Assembly: GCA_041584755.1 (NCBI GenBank)
Contig: JBFHDK010000002.1
Span: forward strand, 13,509-77,508
Length of the DNA stretch: 64,000 nucleotides
From: HB2-32-21 sp003448675
Lineage (GTDB): Bacteria > Pseudomonadota > Gammaproteobacteria > Pseudomonadales > Porticoccaceae
Direction of reading: 5' to 3'
The notes under the pieces are model-generated. The model saw only the letters and a list, made by a program, of their open reading frames with translations, was not told the origin of the DNA and made no database searches. This document shows positions 53,591 to 62,513 of this stretch, piece after piece. The position numbers and the translations under genes were made by a program. How positions within the stretch are numbered: position 1 is the stretch's first letter; each line of letters opens with the position of its first letter.

Positions 53591-54757
53591 TCAGGCACCA
53601 AATACACCACCGGCCTTCATGGCCGCGATCTGCTCGGCGCTGTAACCCAGCGTGGCGGCCACTTCCTCGTTGTGCTCACCCAGATCCGGCGCGTGGTAGT
53701 TAATCCGCCCCGGCTCATCGCTAAATTTGATGGGAATACCAATATGCTCCCGCCCTCGCTCGTCCTCGACAATCATTTCACGAGCCCGGATCTGCGGATC
53801 ATCGGCGCCCTGGCGCAGGTCGTTGACCGGGGCAAAGGCGGCATCCACATCCTCAAACCAGTCGATCCAGTAGGCCTGGGTCTGCCCGCGAAAGGTTTCC
53901 CGTAAAAACGCCCTTACCGGCTCCTGGTTTGGCCCCGGCGGTGGCTCACACAGGGGTATCAGGTCGGTGCGCGCCATCTTGGTCAGCACATTGACGGCAA
54001 AATGCATCTCCGAGGCGCCCAACACAATGTACTTGTCATCCTGGGTTTCATAGATGTTGTACATGGCGTAGCCACCCCAGGTGCGCTCCTCCTTGACCAC
54101 AGGCGCTTTCTTCTCGGCAAAGACCGAGCCCATATTGTTGGGGACACAGGCTATCAGGGAATCCATCATGGCCAGGTCAATGTAGTCGCCCTTGCCCGTG
54201 TCCCGACGCCGCAACAGGGCCATCAACACTGCGGACAGGCCCATCATGGAAGTGAGCATGTCGGCGTTGGGGATGGCAGGAATGGCGGGCTTACCATCAA
54301 AGCCCAGGTTAACGCTGAGAATACCCGCATAACCCTCGGTGGCCAGGTCATGGGCCGGTTTTTTCACATAGGGCCCGGTCTGGCCAAAGGCCGAGAGCGA
54401 AGCGTAGACCACTCCGGGGTTGCGGGCCCTGATATCTTCGTAACTCACCCCCAAACGCTGCACCACACCAGGCCGGAAGGCCTCGATGACCACATCACAT
54501 TGCTCGGCCAGCTTCAGTGCCAGCTCCTTGCCCTCATCGGTTTTCAAATTCAACTGGACGCTTTTTTTGCCCCGATGAGTATTGGCAAAATAGACGCTCT
54601 GGCCGTCTATTTTCGGGCCGATTTCCCGGTTCGGTTCACCGCCATTGATGGGTTCGAGCTTGATCACCTCGGCACCGTGATCGGCCATCATCTGGGTCAA
54701 CAGGGGTCCCGGCAGAAACAGAGACAGATCCAGAACTTTAATACCTTCTAGCTTCAT
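53591..54757 (-). CDS. CaiB/BaiF family CoA-transferase
   Basis: 388 residues. A class III CoA-transferase: LEGIKVLDLSLFLPGPLLTQMMADHGAEVIKLE at the N-terminus, then RGKKSVQLNLKTDEGK, SLSAFGQTGPYVKKPAHDLATEGYAG with the catalytic Asp in HDLATEG, and a C-terminal domain with WIDWFEDVDAAFAPVNDL. It moves CoA between carboxylic acids, activating substrates for beta-oxidation. The particular acid is unknown. The CoA-binding regions are all present. Confidence 0.93.
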   Translation of the reverse strand: MKLEGIKVLDLSLFLPGPLLTQMMADHGAEVIKLEPINGGEPNREIGPKIDGQSVYFANTHRGKKSVQLNLKTDEGKELALKLAEQCDVVIEAFRPGVVQRLGVSYEDIRARNPGVVYASLSAFGQTGPYVKKPAHDLATEGYAGILSVNLGFDGKPAIPAIPNADMLTSMMGLSAVLMALLRRRDTGKGDYIDLAMMDSLIACVPNNMGSVFAEKKAPVVKEERTWGGYAMYNIYETQDDKYIVLGASEMHFAVNVLTKMARTDLIPLCEPPPGPNQEPVRAFLRETFRGQTQAYWIDWFEDVDAAFAPVNDLRQGADDPQIRAREMIVEDERGREHIGIPIKFSDEPGRINYHAPDLGEHNEEVAATLGYSAEQIAAMKAGGVFGA

Positions 54758-54950
54758 GGGTTAAACCTTCCAGCCTTTAGTTGAAAACGCTGCCCGGCAG
54801 TTTGGGCAACACAGCAAAATTCGCGGCACAGAATAAAGAACTTACCCGCACTTGAACAGATGGGCGGACTTCGCAAACCTGCCCCCGGCCGCCACCTATC
54901 GCAAATGGGTCATAATACAAACGCCCGAATAACACGACCTGGAGCGAAAC

Positions 54951-56399
54951 ATGCCCATCAGCAAGTCTCGCAAAGCCCGCAACAGCAGAATTTTTTTTGC
55001 CATTTTTGGTAGCTGTTTTCTGCTTCCGGGACTGGGAATTTTCACCTTCAAGGCACTACCCGAGCTCAAGCGCTGGCTCTCGGGCGCTCAGCTTTACAGC
55101 GCCGAAAAAGAATCGTTGATGGCGGCTTTAATAATCGGCATTGTATTCAGTCTGGTCGGTGGCGGCCTGGTTTATTTGGGCCTGAAAAAGCCCACCGACG
55201 ACCCCGCCTTGCTCGACAGCGGCACCCCCTGGATGGCGCGCAAGGCCTGGGCCAGTCCGGTAATTAAAGACAGTTTTGCCTTGAGCGGCGGATTCATTTG
55301 GGCATTCACAATCATCTGGAACCTGATGTCGACCCCCGCATTGCTGGCTATTCCCAAGGAACTAGCCAAAGGCAATCAGCTCATCTGGTTTGCGGCGCTC
55401 TTTCCCATTGTTGGATTGTTTTTCATCGGGCTGTCCATTCGCAAAACACTGGAGTGGCGTCGCTTTGGGCAAATGCGCATCACTCTGGACCCCCACCCGG
55501 GCGCCATCGGGGGGCAGGTGGGCGGCACCATTTATCTGAAAACACCTCTACCACCGGGCACCGACATGGATGTATCACTGGACTGCGTCCACCACTACCA
55601 ACGTAGCAAGTCACCCAGCCAGAGTATCGTCTGGCAACACCGCACAACCATCGAACCCATGCACAGCAGCCGCTCCACCATGGCCCCGTTTGTTTTTGAT
55701 GTGCCCGCCGGGCTGCCGCACTCCCAGTTCCCCGACACCGATTATTACAATTGGACGCTCCACGTTAGTGCCCGATTGCCGGGCGCGGACTTGAGCCGCC
55801 AGATCGAGGTTCCTGTTTTCGCCACCGGCGCAACCACCAGTAGCGCCCATAGCCCGAAAATTGCGCCGTGCAGCAGTTTCGACAAGCCGCAACGCCAGTG
55901 CCGCGCCGCGATGCACAACCCTGTCGAGATCGTCGGGGAGCACAGAGGTCAGGGCCGCTGGGTGGGTTTGACTGTTGGCCTGTTCTTTACCTTGTTCAGT
56001 GCCGGCATGGCTTACTTTATAGGTTACCGGGAAGAGCAGACCACCTTTCTTGTCTTTGGTCTCGGCTTTGGCGCCATCGGTGTCCTGATACTGGTAATCA
56101 GTCTACTGGCGGCATCCAGAAAATATAAGCTCAAGCTTGCCAACCCAATACTGGCGCTCGAACAACATACCCTCTTCGGCGCTAAATCACTCACCACACC
56201 CTTCAACGACATCGTTGCTTTCGACACCAAAAGCCGTGGTTCCGTGCAGATGGGTGGCCGCCACTATCAGTTTTTCGACCTGATGATGAAACTGAAAAAC
56301 GGCGAGGAAACCCGTCTCGGGGAAAAACTCAGCCGCCAACAGGCAGAGGGCTTCATCAGAGAACTCAATGAAATTGTCGGCCTGTCGCCTGACCAGTAA
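54951..56399 (+). CDS. Multi-spanning membrane protein of unknown function
   Basis: 482 residues that I do not recognise; DUF3592-like proteins share a similar layout. Four membrane helices in the first 165 residues (near 14-34, 57-79, 106-130, 140-160), a soluble stretch of about 170 residues with beta-type sequence (GQVGGTIYLKTPLPPGTDMDVSLDC, YNWTLHVSARLPG), then two more helices (about 341-360 and 366-390). A C-terminal domain resembles a PH-like fold (FNDIVAFDTKSRGS, YQFFDLMMKLKNGEETRLGEKL). It is 38 bp before recG on the same strand. Confidence 0.75.
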   Translation: MPISKSRKARNSRIFFAIFGSCFLLPGLGIFTFKALPELKRWLSGAQLYSAEKESLMAALIIGIVFSLVGGGLVYLGLKKPTDDPALLDSGTPWMARKAWASPVIKDSFALSGGFIWAFTIIWNLMSTPALLAIPKELAKGNQLIWFAALFPIVGLFFIGLSIRKTLEWRRFGQMRITLDPHPGAIGGQVGGTIYLKTPLPPGTDMDVSLDCVHHYQRSKSPSQSIVWQHRTTIEPMHSSRSTMAPFVFDVPAGLPHSQFPDTDYYNWTLHVSARLPGADLSRQIEVPVFATGATTSSAHSPKIAPCSSFDKPQRQCRAAMHNPVEIVGEHRGQGRWVGLTVGLFFTLFSAGMAYFIGYREEQTTFLVFGLGFGAIGVLILVISLLAASRKYKLKLANPILALEQHTLFGAKSLTTPFNDIVAFDTKSRGSVQMGGRHYQFFDLMMKLKNGEETRLGEKLSRQQAEGFIRELNEIVGLSPDQ

Positions 56400-56437
56400 A
56401 GCCTTGCCGTAGCGCTTTAAAACCCTAAACTAAAACC

Positions 56438-58537
56438 ATGACCGCTCTCGACCAGATGCCCGTCACCCAGTTGCGCGGAGTGGGCGAACAATTACGCAAC
56501 AAATTGGCGCGGGTCGGCATCGCCACGGTTCAGGATGTGCTGTTCCACTTACCGTTGCGCTACGAGGACAGAACCCGCATTACTCCCATCGGTAGCTTGC
56601 AGCCCAACACCGACGTCGTTATCGAAGGTGAAATCCGCGGCGCCGATGTAGTCTATGGCCGCCGTCGCAGTCTCATGTGCAAGGTTCAGGACAGCACCGG
56701 CCTGGTAACCCTGCGGTTCTTTCATTTCAACGCCGCGCAGCGCAACAACCTGGCAGTCGGCGTCAGGCTTCGCTGCTTTGGCGAGGTGCGTCGGGGCAGC
56801 GCCGGGCTGGAACTTTATCACCCGGAATATCAGTTTCTCAACGACAACGTTCCCGAGCCCCTGGCCCGCAACCTGACCCCGGTTTATCCCGCCACGGAAG
56901 GCCTGACCCAGCAGCGGATGCGCGCCATCGCCACCCAGGCCCTGGCCCTGCTTGAGCAACAGGCGCCCGCGGAATTGCTGCCTCCCTCTTTAACAAATCA
57001 CGGCTCCGCGCAGGCATCAACAGCAGGGCCGGAGAGCTTGCGCGAGGCGTTGAAGTTTCTGCACCAGCCCCCGGCCGATGCTCCCCTGGACAAGCTGGCC
57101 GAAGGCCGGCATCCGGCCCAGCAGCGACTGGCCTTCGAGGAATTGCTGGCCCACCACCTGAGCCTGCAACGGCTGCGCCAGCAGGTCCAAGGGCACGGTG
57201 CGCCGGCGCTCAAGGATGGTCGAGCGCTCCAGCAAAATCTGCTTGAACAACTGCCCTTTGAATTGACCGGCGCGCAGAAAAAAGTTCACGCTGAGATCAG
57301 CGCGGACATCGCTCAGGCCATTCCCATGCTGCGACTGCTCCAGGGCGATGTCGGCTGCGGCAAGACCGTGGTGGCGGCACTGGCGGCCCTGGGTGCGGTC
57401 GGTAGCGGTTATCAGGCGGCGGTAATGGCACCCACTGAAATTCTCGCCGAGCAGCACCGGGACAACTTCAATAACTGGTTCAAACCTCTGGGCATCCAAA
57501 TTGCCTGGCTTACCGGCAAGCAGAAGGGCAAGGCACGCGCGGTGATTCTGGAACAGATCGCCAATGGCAAGGCCCAGGTCATCATCGGCACCCACGCTCT
57601 GTTTCAGGAAGACGTGCAATTTCACAAACTCGGACTGACGGTAATTGATGAGCAGCACCGCTTTGGTGTGCATCAACGCCTGGCCCTACGGGAAAAAGGC
57701 GGTACCAGCGGACTAATTCCCCACCAGTTGATCATGACCGCCACACCCATCCCGCGCACCCTGGCCATGAGTGTCTACGCCGACCTGGATTACTCGATCA
57801 TCGACGAGTTGCCCGCGGGTCGCACGCCAGTTAATACCGTGGCCATCGCCGACCAGCGACGGGATCAGGTGGTCGCTCGGATTCGGGGGGCCTGCGGCCA
57901 GGGCCAGCAGGCCTATTGGGTCTGTACGCTCATTGAGGAATCCGAAACGCTGGCCGCCCAGGCCGCTGAAGTCACCGCCGACGAGCTGCGTCTGACCTTG
58001 CCGGAGTTGAGAATCGGCCTGGTCCATGGACGCCTTAAACCGGCGGAAAAAGCTCAGGTCATGGCCGATTTTAAAGCGGGCGCCACCCATCTCCTGGTGG
58101 CGACCACGGTGATCGAAGTAGGCGTCGATGTGCCCAACGCCAGCCTCATGGTAATCGAAAACCCCGAACGGCTGGGCCTGGCCCAACTGCACCAGTTGCG
58201 CGGTCGGGTAGGTCGTGGTTCAACCGCCAGCCATTGCGTCTTGCTCTACGGCAGCCCCCTGTCGCAACGAGCCCAGGCCCGTATCGCTGTGATGCGCGGC
58301 ACCAATGACGGTTTTGTGATCGCCGAGGAGGATTTGAAACTACGTGGTCCCGGCGAGGTGCTGGGCACGCGCCAGACCGGCGAACTGAATCTGCGTATCG
58401 CCAACCTGGAGCGAGACTCTCATTTGCTCGACCAGGTAAAAGCCGCCGCGGCAAAACTAATGGACGGGCATCCGGAGGCTATCGACCCGCTTATTCGTCG
58501 CTGGCTGGGCGAGAATGAACGCTACGGTCAGGTGTAG
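56438..58537 (+). CDS. recG: ATP-dependent DNA helicase RecG
   Basis: 699 residues. It reverses stalled forks and migrates Holliday junctions. N-terminal wedge/OB domain (about 60-160, LPLRYEDRTRI, GEIRGADVVYGRR), helicase Walker A GDVGCGKT (about 304-311), DEQH box, LIMTATPIPRTLAM, VCTLIEESE and GRVGRG in the C-terminal helicase lobe, and the C-terminal RecG tail with EDLKLRGPGEVLGTRQTG. Complete. Confidence 0.97.
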   Translation: MTALDQMPVTQLRGVGEQLRNKLARVGIATVQDVLFHLPLRYEDRTRITPIGSLQPNTDVVIEGEIRGADVVYGRRRSLMCKVQDSTGLVTLRFFHFNAAQRNNLAVGVRLRCFGEVRRGSAGLELYHPEYQFLNDNVPEPLARNLTPVYPATEGLTQQRMRAIATQALALLEQQAPAELLPPSLTNHGSAQASTAGPESLREALKFLHQPPADAPLDKLAEGRHPAQQRLAFEELLAHHLSLQRLRQQVQGHGAPALKDGRALQQNLLEQLPFELTGAQKKVHAEISADIAQAIPMLRLLQGDVGCGKTVVAALAALGAVGSGYQAAVMAPTEILAEQHRDNFNNWFKPLGIQIAWLTGKQKGKARAVILEQIANGKAQVIIGTHALFQEDVQFHKLGLTVIDEQHRFGVHQRLALREKGGTSGLIPHQLIMTATPIPRTLAMSVYADLDYSIIDELPAGRTPVNTVAIADQRRDQVVARIRGACGQGQQAYWVCTLIEESETLAAQAAEVTADELRLTLPELRIGLVHGRLKPAEKAQVMADFKAGATHLLVATTVIEVGVDVPNASLMVIENPERLGLAQLHQLRGRVGRGSTASHCVLLYGSPLSQRAQARIAVMRGTNDGFVIAEEDLKLRGPGEVLGTRQTGELNLRIANLERDSHLLDQVKAAAAKLMDGHPEAIDPLIRRWLGENERYGQV

Positions 58538-58647
58538 CGCCAGCAAACACGCATCTCATCAAGCAGCACCTTTTAAACGACCCTTATGCGCTATGACGGG
58601 ACTACATCAGCACTTATACTGGGAGCTACTTACCGGGGAGCGACCCA

Positions 58648-59328
58648 ATGGCTATCACAAACCCGCTGTACCAGCTGCTGGGCAAGTCGCCCATCAAACC
58701 CCTGCAGGAACACATGACCGAAACGGTACGCTGCGCCGAATTGCTGGTGGATTTTTTCCAGGCATCCCTGAGCAACGACTGGGCTGGCGCGGAAGCGGTT
58801 TATGACCGCATCTGCGCGCGGGAAACCCGGGCCGATGAACTAAAAAAGCAGTTGCGGCTACACTTGCCAAAAAGTTTTTTTATGCCGGTCTCCCGCAGTG
58901 ATCTGCTTGAATTGCTGTCGGTTCAGGACCACATCGCCAACGGCGCGCGCGATATCGCCGGGCTGATGCTGGGCCGCAAAATCATGATTCCCCAGGCAGT
59001 CAGTGAAAAAGGTCTCGAATTTCTAGAAGCCAGCATCCTTACCGCGCAACAGGCCCTGAAAGCCATCAACGAACTGGATGAACTACTGGAGACAGGTTTT
59101 AGCGGCCAGGAAATCACCTTTATCGAAAACCTGATCGAAGAGCTGGCAAACTACGAACACAACGCCGATGCGCTGGAAAGGGAAATCCGCAGCCAGTTAT
59201 TTGCCGTCGAAGCGCAACTGCCGCCAGTGGATGTCATGTTTCTGTACAAGATCATTGAACAGATCGGTGAACTGGCTGACAACGCCGAACGGGTCGGTGG
59301 CCGGTTGCAACTGTTACTTGCCCGCTAA
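58648..59328 (+). CDS. TIGR00153/DUF47 family phosphate transport-associated protein
   Basis: 226 residues, all-helical and PhoU-related: PLQEHMTETVRCAELLVDFF, ETRADELKKQLRLHLPKSFFMPVSRSDLLELLSVQD and FLYKIIEQIGELADNAERVGGRLQLLL. Members of this family are encoded beside Pit permeases and are thought to tune phosphate uptake. It is 58 bp before the Pit gene here. Confidence 0.92.
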   Translation: MAITNPLYQLLGKSPIKPLQEHMTETVRCAELLVDFFQASLSNDWAGAEAVYDRICARETRADELKKQLRLHLPKSFFMPVSRSDLLELLSVQDHIANGARDIAGLMLGRKIMIPQAVSEKGLEFLEASILTAQQALKAINELDELLETGFSGQEITFIENLIEELANYEHNADALEREIRSQLFAVEAQLPPVDVMFLYKIIEQIGELADNAERVGGRLQLLLAR

Positions 59329-59386
59329 CCCGAAATACGCGCTACAAACCCCTTTCCACAACAGTTTTCCCGAGCACCATCGCCTT

Positions 59387-60679
59387 ATGACCATTCTCGC
59401 TGAACACGGGTTTTTAATCCTGAGCCTCGCTTGCGCCTTTGGCTTTTTCATGGCCTGGGGCATTGGCGCCAACGACGTCGCCAATGCCATGGGCACCTCC
59501 GTGGGCTCGAAAGCGCTTACCATCACCCAGGCCATCCTGATCGCGATGGTCTTCGAATTTCTCGGCGCCTACCTGGCCGGAGGTGAGGTGACCTCCACTA
59601 TTCGCAAGGGCATTATCGATACCGGCCCCATCACCGACCGGCCAGAACTATTAGTGTTTGGCATGATGGCCTCGCTGCTGGCGGCGGGCTCCTGGTTATT
59701 GATCGCCAGCCTCAGGGGCTGGCCGGTATCCACCACCCACTCCATCGTCGGGGCTATTGTCGGTTTCGCCGCGGTGGGTATTTCCGCTGATGCCGTGCAT
59801 TGGGCCAAGGTCGGTAAGATTGTCGCCAGCTGGGTGGTCTCCCCGGTGCTGGCGGGCGCCATTGCCTTTGCTCTATTTAAGAGTGTGCAGGTGCTGATTC
59901 TCAACCATGAGGATCATTTCGCCCGCGCCAAGCGCTACATACCTTTTTATATGTTCGCTGTCGGTTTCCTGATGGCCATGGTCACCATGCTGAAGGGACT
60001 GAAACATGTCTTCAAGGATGCGGATATAAGCCTCAGCTTTGCCCAAAGTGCCGGCTACGCTTCGCTAGTCGGCCTGATCGTGGCAGCCATTGGTATCTTG
60101 TTCCTCCGCCGCATCAAGGATAGTCCACTCGAAACGAGCGAAGATGGCAGACCCGGAGACCGCTATGCCAACGTCGAGCGGGTGTTCGCGGTACTGATGG
60201 TCTTTACCGCCTGCAGCATGGCCTTTGCCCACGGCTCCAACGATGTCGCCAACGCCGTCGGCCCACTGGCGGCCATCGTTAGCGTGGTTAACACCGGCAC
60301 TATCGCAGCCAAAAGCATGATGCCCAGCTGGATTCTGCTATTGGGCGGCATTGGCATTGTACTGGGGCTGGCGACCTACGGCTTTCGGGTGATGGCTACT
60401 ATCGGTCGGAAAATCACCGTGCTGACCCCAAGCCGGGGCTTCGCCGCCGAACTGGGCGCCGCCGCCACCGTGGTCAGCGCCTCGGCCACCGGTCTGCCCA
60501 TTTCCACCACCCACACCCTGGTGGGTGCCGTGCTGGGCGTCGGCTTTGCCCGCGGTATCGCCGCCATCAACCTGCGTGTGGTCGGCAATATCTTTATGTC
60601 CTGGCTGGTGACACTACCGGCTGGCGCCGGGCTATCGATCCTGTTTTTCTTTGTGCTTAAGGGGGTGTTCAGCGATTAA
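59387..60679 (+). CDS. pit: Inorganic phosphate transporter, PiT family
   Basis: 430 residues from ATG 59387; the open frame from 59168 overlaps the upstream gene in another frame. About ten to twelve membrane helices and the two duplicated PiT signatures: GANDVANAMGTSVGSKAL near the N-terminus and HGSNDVANAVGPLAAI in the second half, plus the repeated STTHSIVGA/STTHTLVGA. It takes up phosphate (usually as a metal-phosphate complex) with protons or sodium. Paired with the DUF47 gene. Confidence 0.94.
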   Translation: MTILAEHGFLILSLACAFGFFMAWGIGANDVANAMGTSVGSKALTITQAILIAMVFEFLGAYLAGGEVTSTIRKGIIDTGPITDRPELLVFGMMASLLAAGSWLLIASLRGWPVSTTHSIVGAIVGFAAVGISADAVHWAKVGKIVASWVVSPVLAGAIAFALFKSVQVLILNHEDHFARAKRYIPFYMFAVGFLMAMVTMLKGLKHVFKDADISLSFAQSAGYASLVGLIVAAIGILFLRRIKDSPLETSEDGRPGDRYANVERVFAVLMVFTACSMAFAHGSNDVANAVGPLAAIVSVVNTGTIAAKSMMPSWILLLGGIGIVLGLATYGFRVMATIGRKITVLTPSRGFAAELGAAATVVSASATGLPISTTHTLVGAVLGVGFARGIAAINLRVVGNIFMSWLVTLPAGAGLSILFFFVLKGVFSD

Positions 60680-60748
60680 TGATCGTGGTTAAAGTCATGA
60701 CCATTGCAATCGATAGCAGGTGAGTAATTTAAAATAACAGGTATGGCC

Positions 60749-61024
60749 CTAGCTAATTCCGCGAGGACCCTCGGCTTTGTTTAAGCGCATTTTCTCTCGG
60801 CTCAGTGAGAAAACTTTATAAGCACCCCAAGTCATTATCGCTCCCCCAACCACTAACATAAGATTTACTGCCGAGGCGTCGTTGAGCAGGGGATGAAAGG
60901 CTTCTCCCCGAGCGGCAAATTTGCCGTACAAACCGAGGCCCACCAAAATGGTTCCCGGCGCGTCGATAATACCGACCTTTACAATCTCTCTGTCAATTTC
61001 TTTCAGGCGCTGTTCTTTATTCAT
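60749..61024 (-). CDS. Small hypothetical membrane protein
   Basis: 91 residues. The N-terminus is charged (MNKEQRLKEIDREIVKVG), then two hydrophobic stretches near 18-35 (GIIDAPGTILVGLGLYG) and 52-70 (AVNLMLVVGGAIMTWGAYKVF), then a basic tail. No family recognised. It follows the DUF6714-like gene by 39 bp, same strand, and may share its transcript. Confidence 0.6.
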   Translation of the reverse strand: MNKEQRLKEIDREIVKVGIIDAPGTILVGLGLYGKFAARGEAFHPLLNDASAVNLMLVVGGAIMTWGAYKVFSLSREKMRLNKAEGPRGIS

Positions 61025-61063
61025 AGCGCGAGTACCCCTCCGTATCTAGTTTTAACCCGGAAG

Positions 61064-61615
61064 CTATTGACCCGCCAGATGTTCCCTGGGCAACCAATAA
61101 TTCTCCAGCGCCTGTTCAATAGTTGGATCATAACCGCCCAATGATTCCAGCTTCCACCAGAGATAATCGACAATTGCCGCAACCTGGGCAGCGCCAAACA
61201 GCTCGAACTGGGCACTTGTAGATTCACCGATGGTGCCACCACCCCAGGCTTTGGCTATTTTTTTACCCGCCGCCATGGGCGTCACGCCCCAACACAATCT
61301 GAAGCCGGGATCGGCGGTTTGCAATTGACCTTTTAGATCAGCGATCAGATAGGCGGGCAAATAAAACTTCAAGGCGGGACCCGAGAAAAACGACAACGCG
61401 CTACACCAGCCATCCGGGGCCTGATCGAGAAAGGCCGCATCCAGTGCACGCCAGTCCGCTTTGCCGCTAAACTCCTCCACCAGCGCCGCGGGCTCCTCAC
61501 CGTAGGTGCTATCGGTAAGATCATTATCTCCCGGATAAACCACCTCGGCAAAAGCGGTTTCTATCTTATCAATTAGAGCGTGCACACTTTTTCTTCGCTT
61601 TTTCCGTCGCTTCAC
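61064..61615 (-). CDS. DUF6714-like protein
   Basis: 183 residues from GTG 61615; a second GTG 11 codons in (VHALIDKIETAF) would skip the odd KRRKKRRK run and may be the true start. Sequence features such as ALSFFSGPALKFYLPAYLIADL and the C-terminal VVDYLWWKLESL-like IVDYLWWKLESLGG resemble DUF6714 proteins, often found in scattered genome positions with unknown function. Not membrane-bound. Confidence 0.6.
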   Translation of the reverse strand: MKRRKKRRKSVHALIDKIETAFAEVVYPGDNDLTDSTYGEEPAALVEEFSGKADWRALDAAFLDQAPDGWCSALSFFSGPALKFYLPAYLIADLKGQLQTADPGFRLCWGVTPMAAGKKIAKAWGGGTIGESTSAQFELFGAAQVAAIVDYLWWKLESLGGYDPTIEQALENYWLPREHLAGQ

Positions 61616-61685
61616 CTATCGCCCTTTGCCCAGCCAGGGATAAGCGGCAAGTCCTCCCTGCCTTGCGTGTCACGCAATAGCACAT

Positions 61686-62201
61686 TTATTGACGAATCAA
61701 TTCCACAACTGGAATCACCCGCTCGGTGCGCGCCTGGTAGGTGGCAAATACCGGCAGATTGGCGCAGACGGTCTCGAACAATTTGTCCCTGTCCTCACCC
61801 TCGGTGGCGACGGCATGAGCAGAAAAAACTTCACCATCTTTTTCTATCTGAACTTCAGGATTTTTAATCAAGTTATGATACCAGGGCGGATTACGGGGAG
61901 CGCCACCCATGGAAGCGATAATAATCAAGCGGCCATCAATTTCCTGACAAGCCAGGGGCACCGCACGTTTTTTACCGGACTTTGCGCCAGTAGTAGTCAA
62001 AATCAAGGCCGGCACGCCTGCCAGTTCGCCCGGAATCTTGCCCTTATTATCGCGTAGCCCCGCCATCACTGCTTCATTGACCCGCTGCGTGTGGGTGTTT
62101 TGTTCATCCCAGGAAGCGGAACCGGGGCCATTAGCGGCGCTGATTTCCAGTGCCAACTGGTTGATGTCCTCCATGGTGACGCGATTGATTTGATCTTTCA
62201 T
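61686..62201 (-). CDS. Deazaflavin-type nitroreductase family protein (DDN-like)
   Basis: 171 residues. A split-barrel flavin/F420-binding fold: TQRVNEAVMAGLRDNKGKIPGEL, VPALILTTTGAKSGKKRAVPL, IIIASMGGAPRNPPWYHNLIKNPEVQIEKDGE and ATYQARTERVIPVVEL. These are the diagnostic segments of the family named for mycobacterial Ddn. F420 makers are rare in gammaproteobacteria, and no F420 biosynthesis genes are in the window, so FMN or another cofactor is possible. Confidence 0.87.
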   Translation of the reverse strand: MKDQINRVTMEDINQLALEISAANGPGSASWDEQNTHTQRVNEAVMAGLRDNKGKIPGELAGVPALILTTTGAKSGKKRAVPLACQEIDGRLIIIASMGGAPRNPPWYHNLIKNPEVQIEKDGEVFSAHAVATEGEDRDKLFETVCANLPVFATYQARTERVIPVVELIRQ

Positions 62202-62513
62202 TGCTGCGCTCCGTTTTTATTTAGCGCCTCTACTGACCGCTGTATCTGCGCATGTATTACCTTTAATTTTGGCGGATACCGAACAGGAATCCAGCCGGGG
62301 GGCCGGGCTACTCATTTTGGCAAATACCGACCGACCATACCTGGGCTTCAGGCCCAGCGTATCCGAGTCTACAAGTTGTAAGCCCCATATACCAAACAAG
62401 GGCATACCACACCACCCTACAAACGTAATAGAATCATTGGCCAGGCTTTCGCCAGCCACGAGGCATGTTCGAGAGCTGACAATAATTAATATAAAAATTT
62501 CCAGGGAAGCCAC
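62202..62513. other. 312-bp gene-free region before the second MFS gene
   Basis: No credible gene on either strand. It holds a small hairpin CTGGGC-ttcag-GCCCAG (62341-62357) without a T-run and, 24 bp before the MFS start, the 11-mer ACAATAATTAA (62479-62489) that also precedes the paralogous carrier at 44225. The promoters of the MFS gene and of the divergent nitroreductase must lie here. Confidence 0.5.
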
